This document shows positions 1 to 10,522 of a DNA stretch of 64,000 bases, piece by piece. The notes beneath the pieces were generated by a model that saw only the letters and a list, made by a program, of their open reading frames with translations, was not told the DNA's origin and searched no databases. The DNA comes from Orobanche coerulescens (lineage: Eukaryota; Streptophyta; Magnoliopsida; Lamiales; Orobanchaceae): positions 143,702,096 through 143,766,095 of the forward strand of contig CM065802.1 in assembly GCA_033398695.1 (NCBI GenBank). The letters run 5' to 3'. The translations under genes were made by a program, and so were the position numbers. Each line of letters begins with the position of its first letter. Within the stretch, counting starts at the first letter, position 1.

Positions 1-453
1 ACAAAGAACCACATCAGAATACCCACTGCAGGTTCCATGGTCAATCACAATCATATTTACCAAATAGTAAAAGCACATAATAACACGTTAATTTCATAAT
101 AGCAATTATCATAGTCTGAGCAAGTAGCGAACTTTTCTCAAGTTCGAGGAACACAATATCCAAATCAATGCAAATGCCGTGAATACACAAATCCCGAGCA
201 ATTCACAGTACACAATATAAATGATATAACAAATTAATAACTCATTCAATCCTATCGGTTATTTCAAGTAGGAGTTCTACCCCCTCCTCGATTGGCCAAT
301 TTACCTATCTACAGAGTTACTACAATTGATAATTAATTTTGATTTTAATCACGCCAAATGTTACAGAATTTACAACATATTGTTATGACTGACCAGAGGT
401 TACTGCCTCGAGTTCAAGTTTTCTAGCATCGTAACATGTGCACCACATACGTA
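1..453 (-). repeat. Probable LTR sequence of element I, left of the A insertion
   Basis: AT-rich non-coding sequence ending at the left boundary of copia A. It should be the continuation of 17063..17630 because A has a near-perfect target duplication on its two flanks. I find no coding potential. The left end of this LTR is not in the window. Confidence 0.45.
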
Positions 454-2445
454 TGTTGGGATTCGGTGCCTAAAACGAAGGCGCAGTGGAAGCAATATAT
501 GAATCTAATTCGATCTGAATCCCTTAAGAGGATCGATCAAGCTACGTACAAAACGGAACAAAAGAAGATTTGAAATCATACCCTCGTAGTCCGTTGATTA
601 GATGGTGTACTTCACGTATGCAATTTCCCAAGCTTTATGTGATCTTCCCACGAATCCTATTCGTCAAGATCTTGGATGATCCAACGCCGAAAACACCGCA
701 TCTCTACTTGCCACACGCCGGAGAAACGATCGGAACGACTTCCACTTCGTTGTCCTCTAAGGACACGGCTTGAACAAAGTGATAGGAGATTGCTAATTAA
801 GATTACAACACTCTAAGTATTTAATCTATATCTCTCAATTATATCTTTATATTTTTCTCTAAAAAGAATATGAAGATGAAGGATGAAGATGAATACTTGG
901 AAAACTTATTCCTATCTCTCTCTTGATTATATTAACCGTGAGTTTCAAAGTGAATGGGGAGAAAATGAAGTCTTCACAATATATTCTTCATCACCTACAC
1001 CAAATCACATATCCCTTAATATAAAAAGAGATATCATATCTCTTTAAGGTCATTCGTCTTCCACCTATTAAGGTGGAGACAAAGACCAAGAGATATGGGA
1101 GTAGGGGGGGCTCTAGAAGAAGTGGATGGGTTTGGAGTGTTTCGGACTCCCGTGAGTCCAAACAGATAAACTCCATTCCGTTCCAATGTATTTATATCTA
1201 TTAATTAATCCAATTAATTAATCATATCAAATACAAAGTAACATAATTAATTTCTCCAAGAAATAATTATATTCATGAATTAAATTAATCACCAAGTATT
1301 ATATTTAATTCATTAGGCCATAATTAATTTATCCAATACATTAATTTAGACATCCAATTTCCCTAAATTAATTAGACATCCAACGTCCAATAAATTAGAT
1401 ATCCAATATCTAATATTTATAAAGAGAGAATAAGCTCGATTAATTCCGTCGTCAATCCTATTGTGCGACTCGGTAGGTCCGTCTCAGTTAGAAATGGGAG
1501 GAACCAAAGAGCAGTAGCACCACCTAGCCAGCCTGGTAGCCTACATTGTACTCTAACCGAGAACGAATGATGGGGATCATTCCAAAACCTTTCTGTCGTG
1601 AATACCAGTATAAACCATTCTTTCAAATGTCCCGGTCAAGTTATAGGGTCACGGTCAGTCAAACCCAATCTATACTTGACACTATGCATGAGTTAATGCA
1701 AATCGAGATCATCGAGCTCTCGTGTATCCAATACAACTAGCTACAATGCTTTGGCCAAAGACTTATGATCTCATCTGCCAATAACCGCATAGGACATATA
1801 ACCCATTCACTAACAGGAGAAAGAATCCTATCTTGGTTTTTAGTAGAACCTGCTACTTGCCCGTCAAGACGCACGTCGAGGTTGACCCCCACCTTTCGGT
1901 TTTATGGGTCGAACTACTCTAATGAAAATCTTAACGTCACAAGCACATCCCTTCTAAATCCTCAAATCGAAGGTTCAAAAATACCTATCACAACCTTTTG
2001 ATTCTGTCATTGACTATCCCGGAGTGAAATTCGTGTGACGAATCGAGGGTGAGTCGGTTTGAGTATACTAATCTCATTAGCATACCTATAACATGTGCTC
2101 CCACTAACCATTAGTGTTAGAGAGGCTCTCTCCAAGTCAAAGAACACGCCATACAATTCCTCACATAAACTTAACTCCCAGTCAAGTTTCATCGACTTGC
2201 GAATGATTAAGTATTTGAGCCATAAACCTTTCCAGTGCCAACCTCCTTATCCAATAAGGAGTGGAATGTTTTGCTCTCAAATACACGGACTAGTTTCTAT
2301 ATATATATTTACGAATCAGGAATGCCAGTGACTACTAGTAAATAAAGAAACATATAATTTCCTTTTGATTATGTTTTACATAATAACAAGTACAATGCCC
2401 TCACTCGACATCCTTTGAGTGGCATTTGAGGGCATACTCCTAACA
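454..2445 (-). repeat. 3' LTR of copia A
   Basis: About 1990 bp, aligning along its whole length with 15058..17062. It starts TGTTGGG and ends CCTAACA on the plus strand, an inverted TGTT/AACA end. Substitutions and small indels against the other copy are frequent. It is followed at 2446 by the complement of the polypurine tract, which fixes it as the 3' copy of a minus-strand element. Confidence 0.93.
1188..1196 (-). promoter_or_regulatory. Candidate TATA box, A 3' LTR
   Basis: The minus strand reads TATAAATAC. The equivalent site in the other LTR is 15809..15817. No transcription start can be seen directly. Confidence 0.4.
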
Positions 2446-2459
2446 ATCTCCCACTTGCA
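2446..2459 (-). other. Polypurine tract of copia A
   Basis: The minus strand reads CAAGTGGGAGATTG directly before the LTR start. It is the same motif as the tract of copia B (10511..10522), as expected for related Angela/Tork elements. Confidence 0.82.
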
Positions 2460-2461
2460 CT

Positions 2462-3418
2462 CAATGCCACACACTATGGTATCTAATACTCATATTCTCT
2501 AGATGACGCTCCAAGCTAATCTGAGTCTACTCTATGCAGCACGATGTATCCCTTACGAACAAATTCTCTCACGAGATGATACTTCCTCTCAATGTGTTTG
2601 GTACTGTTGTGAAACCTTGGCTACTTAGCCTGTGCTACAGCTCCGTCGTTGTCGCAGAAAAGCGAAACAGGCAGCTCAGCACATAGTATCACTTGAAGTT
2701 CTCCCAGAAACTTCTTAATCCAAAACCCTTCCTTGGAAGCCTCCGAGAATTCTTGATACTCAGCCTGACTAGTGGAATCAGCAGTCGCGCTTTGCTTGGC
2801 ACTACGCCAAGATACTGCTCCTATATTAAGAGTAAATATGTAGCCAGAAGTAGACATCACATCATCCTTATGTCCTTGGAAGTCTGAATCAGTGAATCCC
2901 ATCACATTTAGTTCTCCACCGCCATATATAAGAACCAGATCTCTAGTCCTTCTTAAGTACATGAGAACGTTCTTTACAACAGTCCAATGTTCCCTATCTG
3001 GGTTTACCTGAAACCTACTTACCACGCTCAAAGCGTGCGCAATGTCAGGTCTCGTCCACAACATTGCATACATAAGGCTACCCATGGCTGAATCATATGG
3101 TATAATACTCATTTCCGTTCGTTGTTCCTCACTTTGAGGACACATCTTCGAGGAGAGTTTTATTACATGTCGCATCGGTAGGGACTAGGAACCCTCTTTT
3201 AGAATCATCCATCTTAAATCACTTCTAAGATTTTATCCATATAGAGTGCTTGGGAAAGACCTATCATTATCTTCGCTCTATCCCGGTAGAGCCGAATTCC
3301 AAGAATATAGGTAGCTTCTCCCAAGTCTTTCATGGAGAACCTACTCGAAAGCCAAGCTTTCACAGAACTGAGCATTCCCACATCATTTCCTATTAGTAGA
3401 ATATCATATACATATAGT
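2462..3418 (-). pseudogene. pol: Copia A pol, 3' part: end of reverse transcriptase and RNase H, cut by B
   Basis: The minus strand continues A's RT where B interrupts it. From 3418 leftward it begins at the catalytic box, which reads YVYD instead of YVDD: the first catalytic Asp is now Tyr. It continues with ILLIGND, FSMKDLGEA and YILGIRLYRDR, all typical of copia RT. The stretch 3176..3230 carries a frameshift and stops. From 3175 the frame resumes with the RT end, YLRRTRDLVL and a copia RNase H domain (TDSDFQG, SWRSAKQ, LFCDNDGAVAQAK). A TAG at 2621..2623 ends this frame, and degraded RNase H tail can be followed to about 2490. The fragment is non-functional. The upstream half of RT is at 12013..12478. 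Confidence 0.88.
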
Positions 3419-4901
3419 TGTTGGGAATAGTGCCCTAGGACATTCGATGTGTCTAGATTTGTAATTGTCACATTTAAATAAAGTTATTTGATATCATTTA
3501 TTTCTCGTTGATTATTATAATGTGTGCATGTTTTAATATTATAATAATCGAATAATAGTTATTCACGAATAACAAGATTATTCAAATGTCCCTGGTAAAA
3601 TCGCGTTGAGTAGAGACTCAAGTGATTAACATACTAGTATAAGTTTGATTGATAATCATCGGATGATTATGCGTATGGTACGGATCAATCTTATGGGTAT
3701 TGGTTGGAGAACTAATACTGGACCGACCCGCATTGAGATCACTGCATGGAAATGTCATAAGTGAATCTCAATACAGTATGTCAATAAATCCTTGAACCTG
3801 AGATTATCATAGAGTCCAACATGATAACTGCTATGCCTTGACGTAATCCAACGTCATCTGAAAAATGGTGATCATAAAGGTTAGCGATCGGGATTAGTGG
3901 AAGTCATGTAGAGGGCAATGAATAATCAAGATGGGGATTTGTCCCTCTCTTAAGTGAGAGAGATATCTGCTGGGCCCCTCCATAAGTAGGACTGAAGGAA
4001 ATGCATGGCCATGCTCAAATGAAGAGTCATTTGATTCAATCGATCTACTTAAGATCGAAAGCATTTGAACATAAATAAGTATGACAGACTCCATGACTTA
4101 GTTCAAATATGATATCGCGTGACAAAGGTATTTGACACGTTAAAAGGTTTAATGGACTATTAACTTATATTATTTGGGTAATCATAATGTCTTGCTAGAG
4201 GCCGCTTATGATTTATTATTTAATAAGGTATTAAATAATTGCCAACATAATATAAGCCTTTTGGGTCGCACATACGACAATTATAGACAAGTAGGAATAA
4301 ATATCAACTGGGAATAATAAATATAATATTGGATATTATATTTATAAGGAGATTAAATAATAAGTAATATATATAATATTGGATATTATATATATTGTAT
4401 TATTTAATAAGTTGAGGGGCAACTAAGCAAATACTAGATTATTGAATCTAGGGTTTACTTAGTATAAATATAAGGTCTTGGACAAGGAGTTGTAACTAGA
4501 ATACAAGACCTAAAAATCGGCCCTTCAAGAAGAAAAAAAAATCGGCCATCTACATCATATTGTAGGAGAACGAGTCGGTCGTCTCTCTTCCCTTAGTTGA
4601 TCTTGATCAATAGTACAATCCTTCTAGTAAGGAATTTGTGTTGTACTATTTATCAATATTATTAAATGAGATCTAGCAATCCGGCTTGTGGAATTGTTCG
4701 TGCGTGGATCACCAAAAGAGGAAGGAGATATTCATCGCTTCTAGTCGGATCTAGAATTGTTCAATCGAATTAAGGTAATTCGATTAACTCTTTAATTAAA
4801 CAATTAAATTAATGCATGCGATCCTAAATTGGGTTTTCACATTTATTGTTCATGCGTTTTTACTCCGATTATTTTGTATTCGATACATAGAAAACCCAGC
4901 G
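3419..4901 (+). repeat. 5' LTR of copia B
   Basis: About 1.48 kb, starting TGTTGGGAATAG and nearly identical to 10523..12012. Its last bases are altered (CCCAGCG where the 3' copy has CCCAACA), so the exact end is set by alignment. The primer site follows within two bases. Confidence 0.95.
4463..4472 (+). promoter_or_regulatory. Candidate TATA box, B 5' LTR
   Basis: TATAAATATA lies in the last third of the LTR, with the identical site in the 3' LTR at 11569..11578. This places the likely R region in the last 400 bp of the LTR. Confidence 0.5.
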
Positions 4902-4902
4902 G

Positions 4903-4914
4903 TGGTATCGAGCC
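4903..4914 (+). other. Primer binding site of copia B (initiator Met-tRNA type)
   Basis: TGGTATCGAGCC directly after the 5' LTR resembles TGGTATCAGAGC, the complement of the 3' end of plant initiator Met-tRNA, apart from a small internal change. Confidence 0.82.
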
Positions 4915-5111
4915 AACTTGCATGTAATTTAATTGTTTGTGTAGAACATATTTATGTGTAAATTATGTTCTGATTATGTTTATAAAATATAGATTTTATA
5001 AAATATTTTTAAGTTTAATTTGATTAAATCTGATCGTCAAAAATTAATTTTACGATTTATTTTCGCATAAGCTGCATCAGGCTGTTGAAACGATCGGCGA
5101 TTAGGCGAGTC

Positions 5112-5152
5112 GGGCGGTCGGGTCCGGGTCGGGTCGGGCCTGGACCCGCGGG
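5112..5152 (+). other. Potential G-quadruplex tract in B leader
   Basis: Six GGG runs occur in 41 bases, at 5112, 5120, 5126, 5131, 5136 and 5150. The first five are separated by loops of 5, 3, 2 and 2 bases. This fits the usual G3 quadruplex pattern on the sense RNA strand, about 200 nt after the primer site. Structure formation is inferred only from the pattern. Confidence 0.55.
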
Positions 5153-5188
5153 TTGTGTTAATTAGCAAAATGTTTTTTGCTGGGAAGG

Positions 5189-5243
5189 GGATTCGATCCC
5201 TTGCCAATCTGAGAGGCTGGAGCTTTTCTTACCAAGTGGTCTA
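5189..5243 (-). other. tRNA-like module 1 (A-box and B-box like) in B leader
   Basis: On the minus strand a sequence close to a Pol III A box (complement of 5232..5243) is followed after 32 nt by GGATCGAATCC (complement of 5189..5199). That differs by one base from the tRNA T-loop/B-box consensus GGTTCGANTCC. I do not see a full cloverleaf, so it is not called a tRNA gene. Confidence 0.4.
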
Positions 5244-5320
5244 CCACTTAAATTTGGTAACTTTCTCACGGATGTTTTATTAAAGGCAGGAAATCTGTTT
5301 TAATATTGCAAAATTTATTC

Positions 5321-5398
5321 CGCAAAACACGGGATTCGAACCCGAGTCCTTTGCCTTTAAATCCGGCGCTTTACCATCTCGGCTGGGAACTGTTTTGG
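5321..5398 (-). other. tRNA-like module 2 in B leader
   Basis: The minus strand of this 78-nt stretch has an A-box-like AGCCGAGATGG (complement of 5375..5385). It also has a perfect B box GGTTCGAATCC (complement of 5332..5342) in a CGGG/CCCG T-stem, with A/B spacing of about 31 nt. The ends CAAAAC and GTTTTG can pair as an acceptor-like stem. The anticodon stem does not pair well and no CCA is encoded, so a working tRNA gene is unlikely. It may be a tRNA-derived insertion such as SINE sequence. Confidence 0.45.
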
Positions 5399-5720
5399 TA
5401 ATTTTAAAGTAATCCTTTTCTTATAAGCCCTTTTAACATAAAAGTAAATTTGGAAATAATAGTTGCAAAATGTTGCAACTGCAACCGCCACCCGGGCAAA
5501 CCCGTGCACAGATCGCGCTGGCAGCCATCTCGGCCAGAGTCCAGTTTTGTTCATATAATGACTCAAATTTTAATTATTGTCTGATTGTCAGATAAATTGA
5601 TTATTTAGTATATTACATGCTTTATTAATTATTTGATAATTATTTATGGTATGTGTGTGGTGTATGGCATGACCATAAATTGACCAATGTGATTGGATAA
5701 TTTAATTTCTTATGGGTTGG

Positions 5721-5813
5721 TTTTACGGCCTGCGTGTCGTTTAATTATAATTGGTTTTACGGCCTGCGAGTCGTCTATTTAAATTGTTTATTATTTTACG
5801 GCCTGCGTGTCGT
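5721..5813 (+). repeat. Three dispersed copies of a 20-nt motif in B leader
   Basis: TTTTACGGCCTGCGTGTCGT occurs at 5721..5740 and 5794..5813, with a one-base variant at 5755..5774. AT-rich spacers of 14 and 19 nt separate the copies. No function is known to me. Confidence 0.72.
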
Positions 5814-6599
5814 TTGTACTTCTTGTAATTTAATTTATTAGTGTAGTATTAAATTTCATTAATGTAATGAAGACAAGAAGGACGAGAAAGACGGACTCGA
5901 GGAGCAAATTGATCGCGTATGACGTTCCAAGGAGTTGGAAGATCAATGAAGACCATATTTAACCCTTTAGATGACCTTTGTGATTTTCATGTTGGCTCAT
6001 GAAAATCACGTTAGGATTATGGTCATGCTATACACGGTCCTATGCTTTATTATCATGTGATGCGATGTATGTTTAAATTTATGCATGTATGTGATGCTAT
6101 GTATGTTTAGATGTATGTTAGCAAACATAGACATTAACATAGGATAAAAATCCCTCGTTAAAATTTTAATGCCGTTCATTTGAAAAACACCTATCAAGAC
6201 TTCGATCATCATGAGTGGGTCATGCCAAAGCTGGGCACTCGGATTATCTTAGTAAGGTAGGATAGGTAATGGTGATACCTATACGCTTAATGAATTTGGA
6301 AATCAAAATAGTTTTGAACCTTAAGGCATAAGATGGGATTGTAACATGCTTGGGCATACGATGCCAAATCCCATGATATAATCTAAGAGTTACATATGAT
6401 GTAATCGATAAAGAGTTATCCACCTAAAGTAGTTCAATTCTAGGCGTCATGCCAAAGCTGAGTTTAGGATTGTGCGAAATGGGATCTTAGCCCACTAAAA
6501 TTACAAATGTTGTAAATTGAGGATACTTTGTTTTAGTGGGAGTATTTTTCGATAAATAAAATAATGTGACTAAATATTTTGCATATTGAATTTTGTAGA

Positions 6600-7455
6600 A
6601 TGGCATCAAACAACACATCCACCATTTCACTGCGATCCGTCCTTGAGAAGGACAAGCTGAAAGAAAATGGCAGCAACTATCTGGATTGGATCCGAGCACG
6701 AGAATAGTTCTCAAGCAAGAAAGAAAGTGTATGTTCTTGAGGAAGAAATTCCGATGAGCGGTGACAATGCAAATAAAGCAACAAAAGACAAATGGAAGAA
6801 ACATTGTGATGATTCCATTGATGTCGGTTGTCTTATGTTAGCCACCATTTGTCGAACTTAGGAAGAATGGAGGAGATGGAAGCTTATGAGCTAAATGCTC
6901 ACCTCAAGGAAACTTTCTCGAAGCATGCTAGGCAAGAGAGTTATGAGACCTTTCAAGCCTTGTATGCTTGCAAGATGGTTGAGGGACATCTGTCGGCGCT
7001 CACGTGCTCAAGATGAAAGGATATATTGATCATCTTGAAAGGCTTGGTTTTCCACTTTCTAAGGAGCACTCCACGGATGTGATCCTAAACTCATTGCCGA
7101 AAGTTTCGGTCGATTCATTATGAACTATAATATGAATGAGATGGAGAAGTCCATTCTTTGAAATGCATGGGATGCTTAAAGCGGTGACGAGAATATTAAG
7201 AAGAAACCAAACCATGTGTTGATGATCGGCAAAGGGAAATCCTTTAAGAACATAGGCAAGGGGAAGGGTAAGGCAAAAGTTGCCAAATCTAAAGACCCTA
7301 CTAGGCCGGGTTTCAAGTCTAAAGCTCACAAAGATGGATATTGCCATCATTGCAATAAACCAGGACATTGGAAAAGAAATGGCAAGATTTACTTGGAAGA
7401 GCTAAAGCGTACCAGGGCGGTGAGGCGCCACATGTATATTTGTTATAGAAGTTAA
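6600..7455 (+). pseudogene. gag: Copia B gag (capsid and nucleocapsid), degenerate
   Basis: The ATG at 6600 opens a copia gag start (residues like SLRSVLEKDKL and NGSNYLDWIR), which hits a TAG after 35 codons where the conserved frame should continue. Gag-like sequence goes on in shifted frames through about 7200. The last part (7216..7455) is a Lys-rich nucleocapsid with the zinc knuckle CHHCNKPGHWKRNG: the final Cys of the CCHC motif is replaced by Gly. Gag would form the virus-like particle and bind RNA, but this copy could not. Pol follows directly. Confidence 0.85.
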
Positions 7456-10400
7456 CTTATCTACCTCTAACTCCTCGGTATTAGATCTGGATGTGGATCT
7501 CACATTTGTACAAATGTGCGGGGTTGAGAAGCGATGAAGCGAAGAAAGGGAAGTAGATCTAAGAGTCGGCAATGGAGCAAGAGTTCTTGCACTAGCCATA
7601 GGAACTTATGATCTAGTTTTGCCCAATGGGCTTTTGTTAGTTTTGAACAATTGCTATTATGTTCTGCTATGAATAGGAATATTATTTCAGTTTCTACATT
7701 AGATTGTGAAGGTTACTGTTTTCTTATTAAGAATAAGATCATTCGTATTTTCTTTGATGACTTGCTTTGTAGTGCTGCAAAGTTATATACTGGCCTTTAC
7801 AATATTGATCTAGATGAGTCCGACACTTTGGAAGTCTATAACATTGCATCCAAGAAACCTAAGCTCAATGATTCTAATCCGACTTACTTATGGCATTGTC
7901 GACTTGGTCACATAAACGAGAAACGCATTTCTAAACTCCATAATGATGGACTTTTAGACTCTTTTGACTATGAATCATATGGGACATGCGAATCTTGTTT
8001 ATTGGGCAAGATGACGAAGAATCCTTTCACCGGTCATGGAGAAAGGTCTAGTGATCTATTAGGCCTAATACATACTGATGTATGCGGACCTCTTAGCACT
8101 CATGCCAGAAGCGGATACCAATACTTCATTACATTCACCGATGATTTTTGCCGATATGGATATGTTTATCTTATGAAGTATAATCATGAATCTTTTGAAA
8201 TGTTCAAAATATTCCAGAATGAAGTACAGAATCAACTTGGCAAGACAATTAAAGCCTTTCGATCAGATCGAGGTGGGGAATACTTGAGCCAAGAATTCGA
8301 TGATCATCTTAGGAGTTGTGGAATTGTTTCGCAACTTACTCCTCCCGGCACACCTCAGCATAACGGAGTGTCCGAGAGGAGGAATCGAACCTTATTAGAT
8401 ATGGTTCGATCCATGATGAGTCGAACAGAGCTTCCATTATCATTTTGGGGCCACGCCTTAGAAACAGCAGCATTCACCCTTAACCGTGTTCCATCTAAAG
8501 CAGTTGAAAAGACACCATTTGAGAAATGGGTAGTAAAAGACCAAACTTGTCTTTTCTAAAGATCAGGGTTGCGAAGCATTCGTAAGGCGCCAAGTGTTTG
8601 ACAAACCGACATCCAGATCTGAAAGATGTTTATTTGTGGGATATCTAAGGAAACTAAAGGATATTCTTATTACAAGCCATGAGAGAACAAAGTGTTTGTT
8701 GCTCGAAATCGTATTCTTAGAAAGGGAATTTATTTCCAAAAGAGGCAGTGGGAGAAGAGTAATTCTCGAGGACTCGAGAACCACAAGAAGACATCGCTTC
8801 ACCGATGGAAACCGAACAAGCTCAACAAACGGTTGAAGAGCCCATTCAAAGTACACAAGTCCCACGCAGATCGATAGGATGCGACATGAACTGAGAGATA
8901 TGGTTATCTCGTAGCAGAGGATGATGATGCATCGCTCATAGATGATGAGCCTAGTACCTATCTGAAGCGCTTGAGTCAGTCAGGAATGGCTAGAAGCCAT
9001 GAAGTCGAGATGCGATCCATGTATGACAATCAAGTTTGGAACTTGATAGATCCACTGAGGGTGTTAAAACCATTGGGTGCAAATGGGTCTATAAAAAGAA
9101 GAAAGACATGGATGATAATCGCAAGCCTATAAAGCTAGACTAATGGCAAAAGGTTATAGGCAGATTCATGGTGTTGACTATGATGAGACTTTTCGCGGTA
9201 GTCATGCTTAAATCAATTAGAATTTTATTTGCCATTGCCGCATACTATGATTATGAAATATGGCAAATGGATGTCAAAACAGCATTCCTTAATGGAAACT
9301 TACTCGAGGATGTGTACATGACACAACCTGAAGGTTTTGTTCATCCAGAAAATTCTAAAAAGGTTTGCAAGCTTCAAAGATCCATTTATGGCCGGAAGCA
9401 TGCTTCTCGGAGCTGGAATCTTCGTTTTGATGAAACTGTCAAAGAGTTTGGGTTCATTCAAAATGAAGATGAACCTTGTGTGTACAAGAAGGTTAGTGGG
9501 AGAATAGTTGTTTTCTTAGTCTTATATGTAGATGACATATTACTCATTGGAAATGACATTCCCTCCTTGCAGATAGTTAAGACTTGGTTGGGAAGTTGTT
9601 TCTCAATGAAAGACTTAGGAGAAGTTGCTTACATTCTTGGGATAAAGATCTATAGAGATAGATCAAAGAGATTGATTGGTCTGAGTCAAAGTACATACAT
9701 TAATAAAATATTGAAGAGGTTCAATATGCAAGACTCCAAGAGAGGACTCTTGCCAATGTCACATGGCATTCATCTGAGCGAGACTCAGAGTCCTAAGACT
9801 CCTGATGAGCGAGCCCGTATGAGCAAGATACCATACGCTTCGGCTATTGGATCGATCATGTATGTCATGATTTGTACTCGACCAGATGTATCGTTTGCTC
9901 TTAATATGACAAGTCGATACAAATCGAATCCAGGTGAAAGTCACTGGACAGCAGTGAAAACCATCCTAAAGTACTTGAGAAGAACTAAGGATGATTTCCT
10001 AGTTTATGGAGGGGTGGGAAGCAGTGTTTGTAAGAGGTTACGCGATGCAAGTTTGAAACCGAGAGACGATTTCAAATCGCATAAGCTGGTTATGTGTTTG
10101 TATTGAATGGAGGTCTTGTGAGTTGGAAGAGTTCCAAGCAAAGCACGGTTCTTGGTCTGCTCTGAGTGAGTACTGGCAGCATCGGATGCAGCTAAGGAAG
10201 CCGTATGGATCAAGAAGTTCGTTACCGAACTAGGAGTGGTGCCAACCATCCAGGGTCCCATAAGCCTTTATTGTGACAATAATGGTGCTATTGCACAAGC
10301 TAAAGAGCCTAGGTCCCATCATAATTCCAAACATATACTCAGAAAATATCACCTAGTCAGAGAGATCTTCAGACTAGGAGATATTACAATATGCAAAGTA

Positions 10401-10508
10401 GCAACGGAAGAGAATGTTGCAGATCCACTTACCAAGCCTCTCTCACAAGGAAAGCATGTTGAGCATGCTAGGGCAATAGGACTAAAAGTCATGAATGAAT
10501 GGTCCTAG
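7456..10508 (+). pseudogene. pol: Copia B pol: protease, integrase, reverse transcriptase, RNase H, broken
   Basis: Domains appear in Ty1-copia order. The protease active site (near 7481..7520) retains GCGSHICTN, but a one-base loss disrupts the Asp-Ser-Gly start. The longest open piece (7651..8559) carries the GAG-pre-integrase zinc region (WHCRLGH through CESCLLGK) and the integrase core with its catalytic triad in HTDVCGP, SDRGGEY and GVSERRNRT. After a frameshift near 8560, RT follows with KWVYKKK, DVKTAFLNGN and an intact YVDD box at 9525..9536. RNase H is split by frameshifts after about 10010 and resumes at 10236 (LYCDNNGAIAQAK, ADPLTKPLSQ). Several frameshifts make it non-coding as a whole. 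Confidence 0.92.
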
Positions 10509-10510
10509 TG

Positions 10511-10522
10511 CAAGTGGGAGAT
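10511..10522 (+). other. Polypurine tract of copia B
   Basis: CAAGTGGGAGAT directly before the 3' LTR, starting a few bases after the end of pol. It primes plus-strand synthesis. Confidence 0.88.

Larger units (their letters stand above)
4915..6599 (+). other. Untranslated leader of copia B
   Basis: About 1.7 kb between primer site and gag start with no supportable coding sequence. It is AT-rich apart from a strongly G-rich block near 5104..5155. It also holds two tRNA-like modules on the opposite strand (5189..5243 and 5321..5398) and three copies of a 20-nt motif (5721..5813), each listed separately. Confidence 0.7.

Noticed and set aside
5321..5398. Functional tRNA gene on the minus strand
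   Set aside because: The anticodon stem does not pair and extra bases separate the acceptor-like stem from the D arm, so it is described only as a tRNA-like module.
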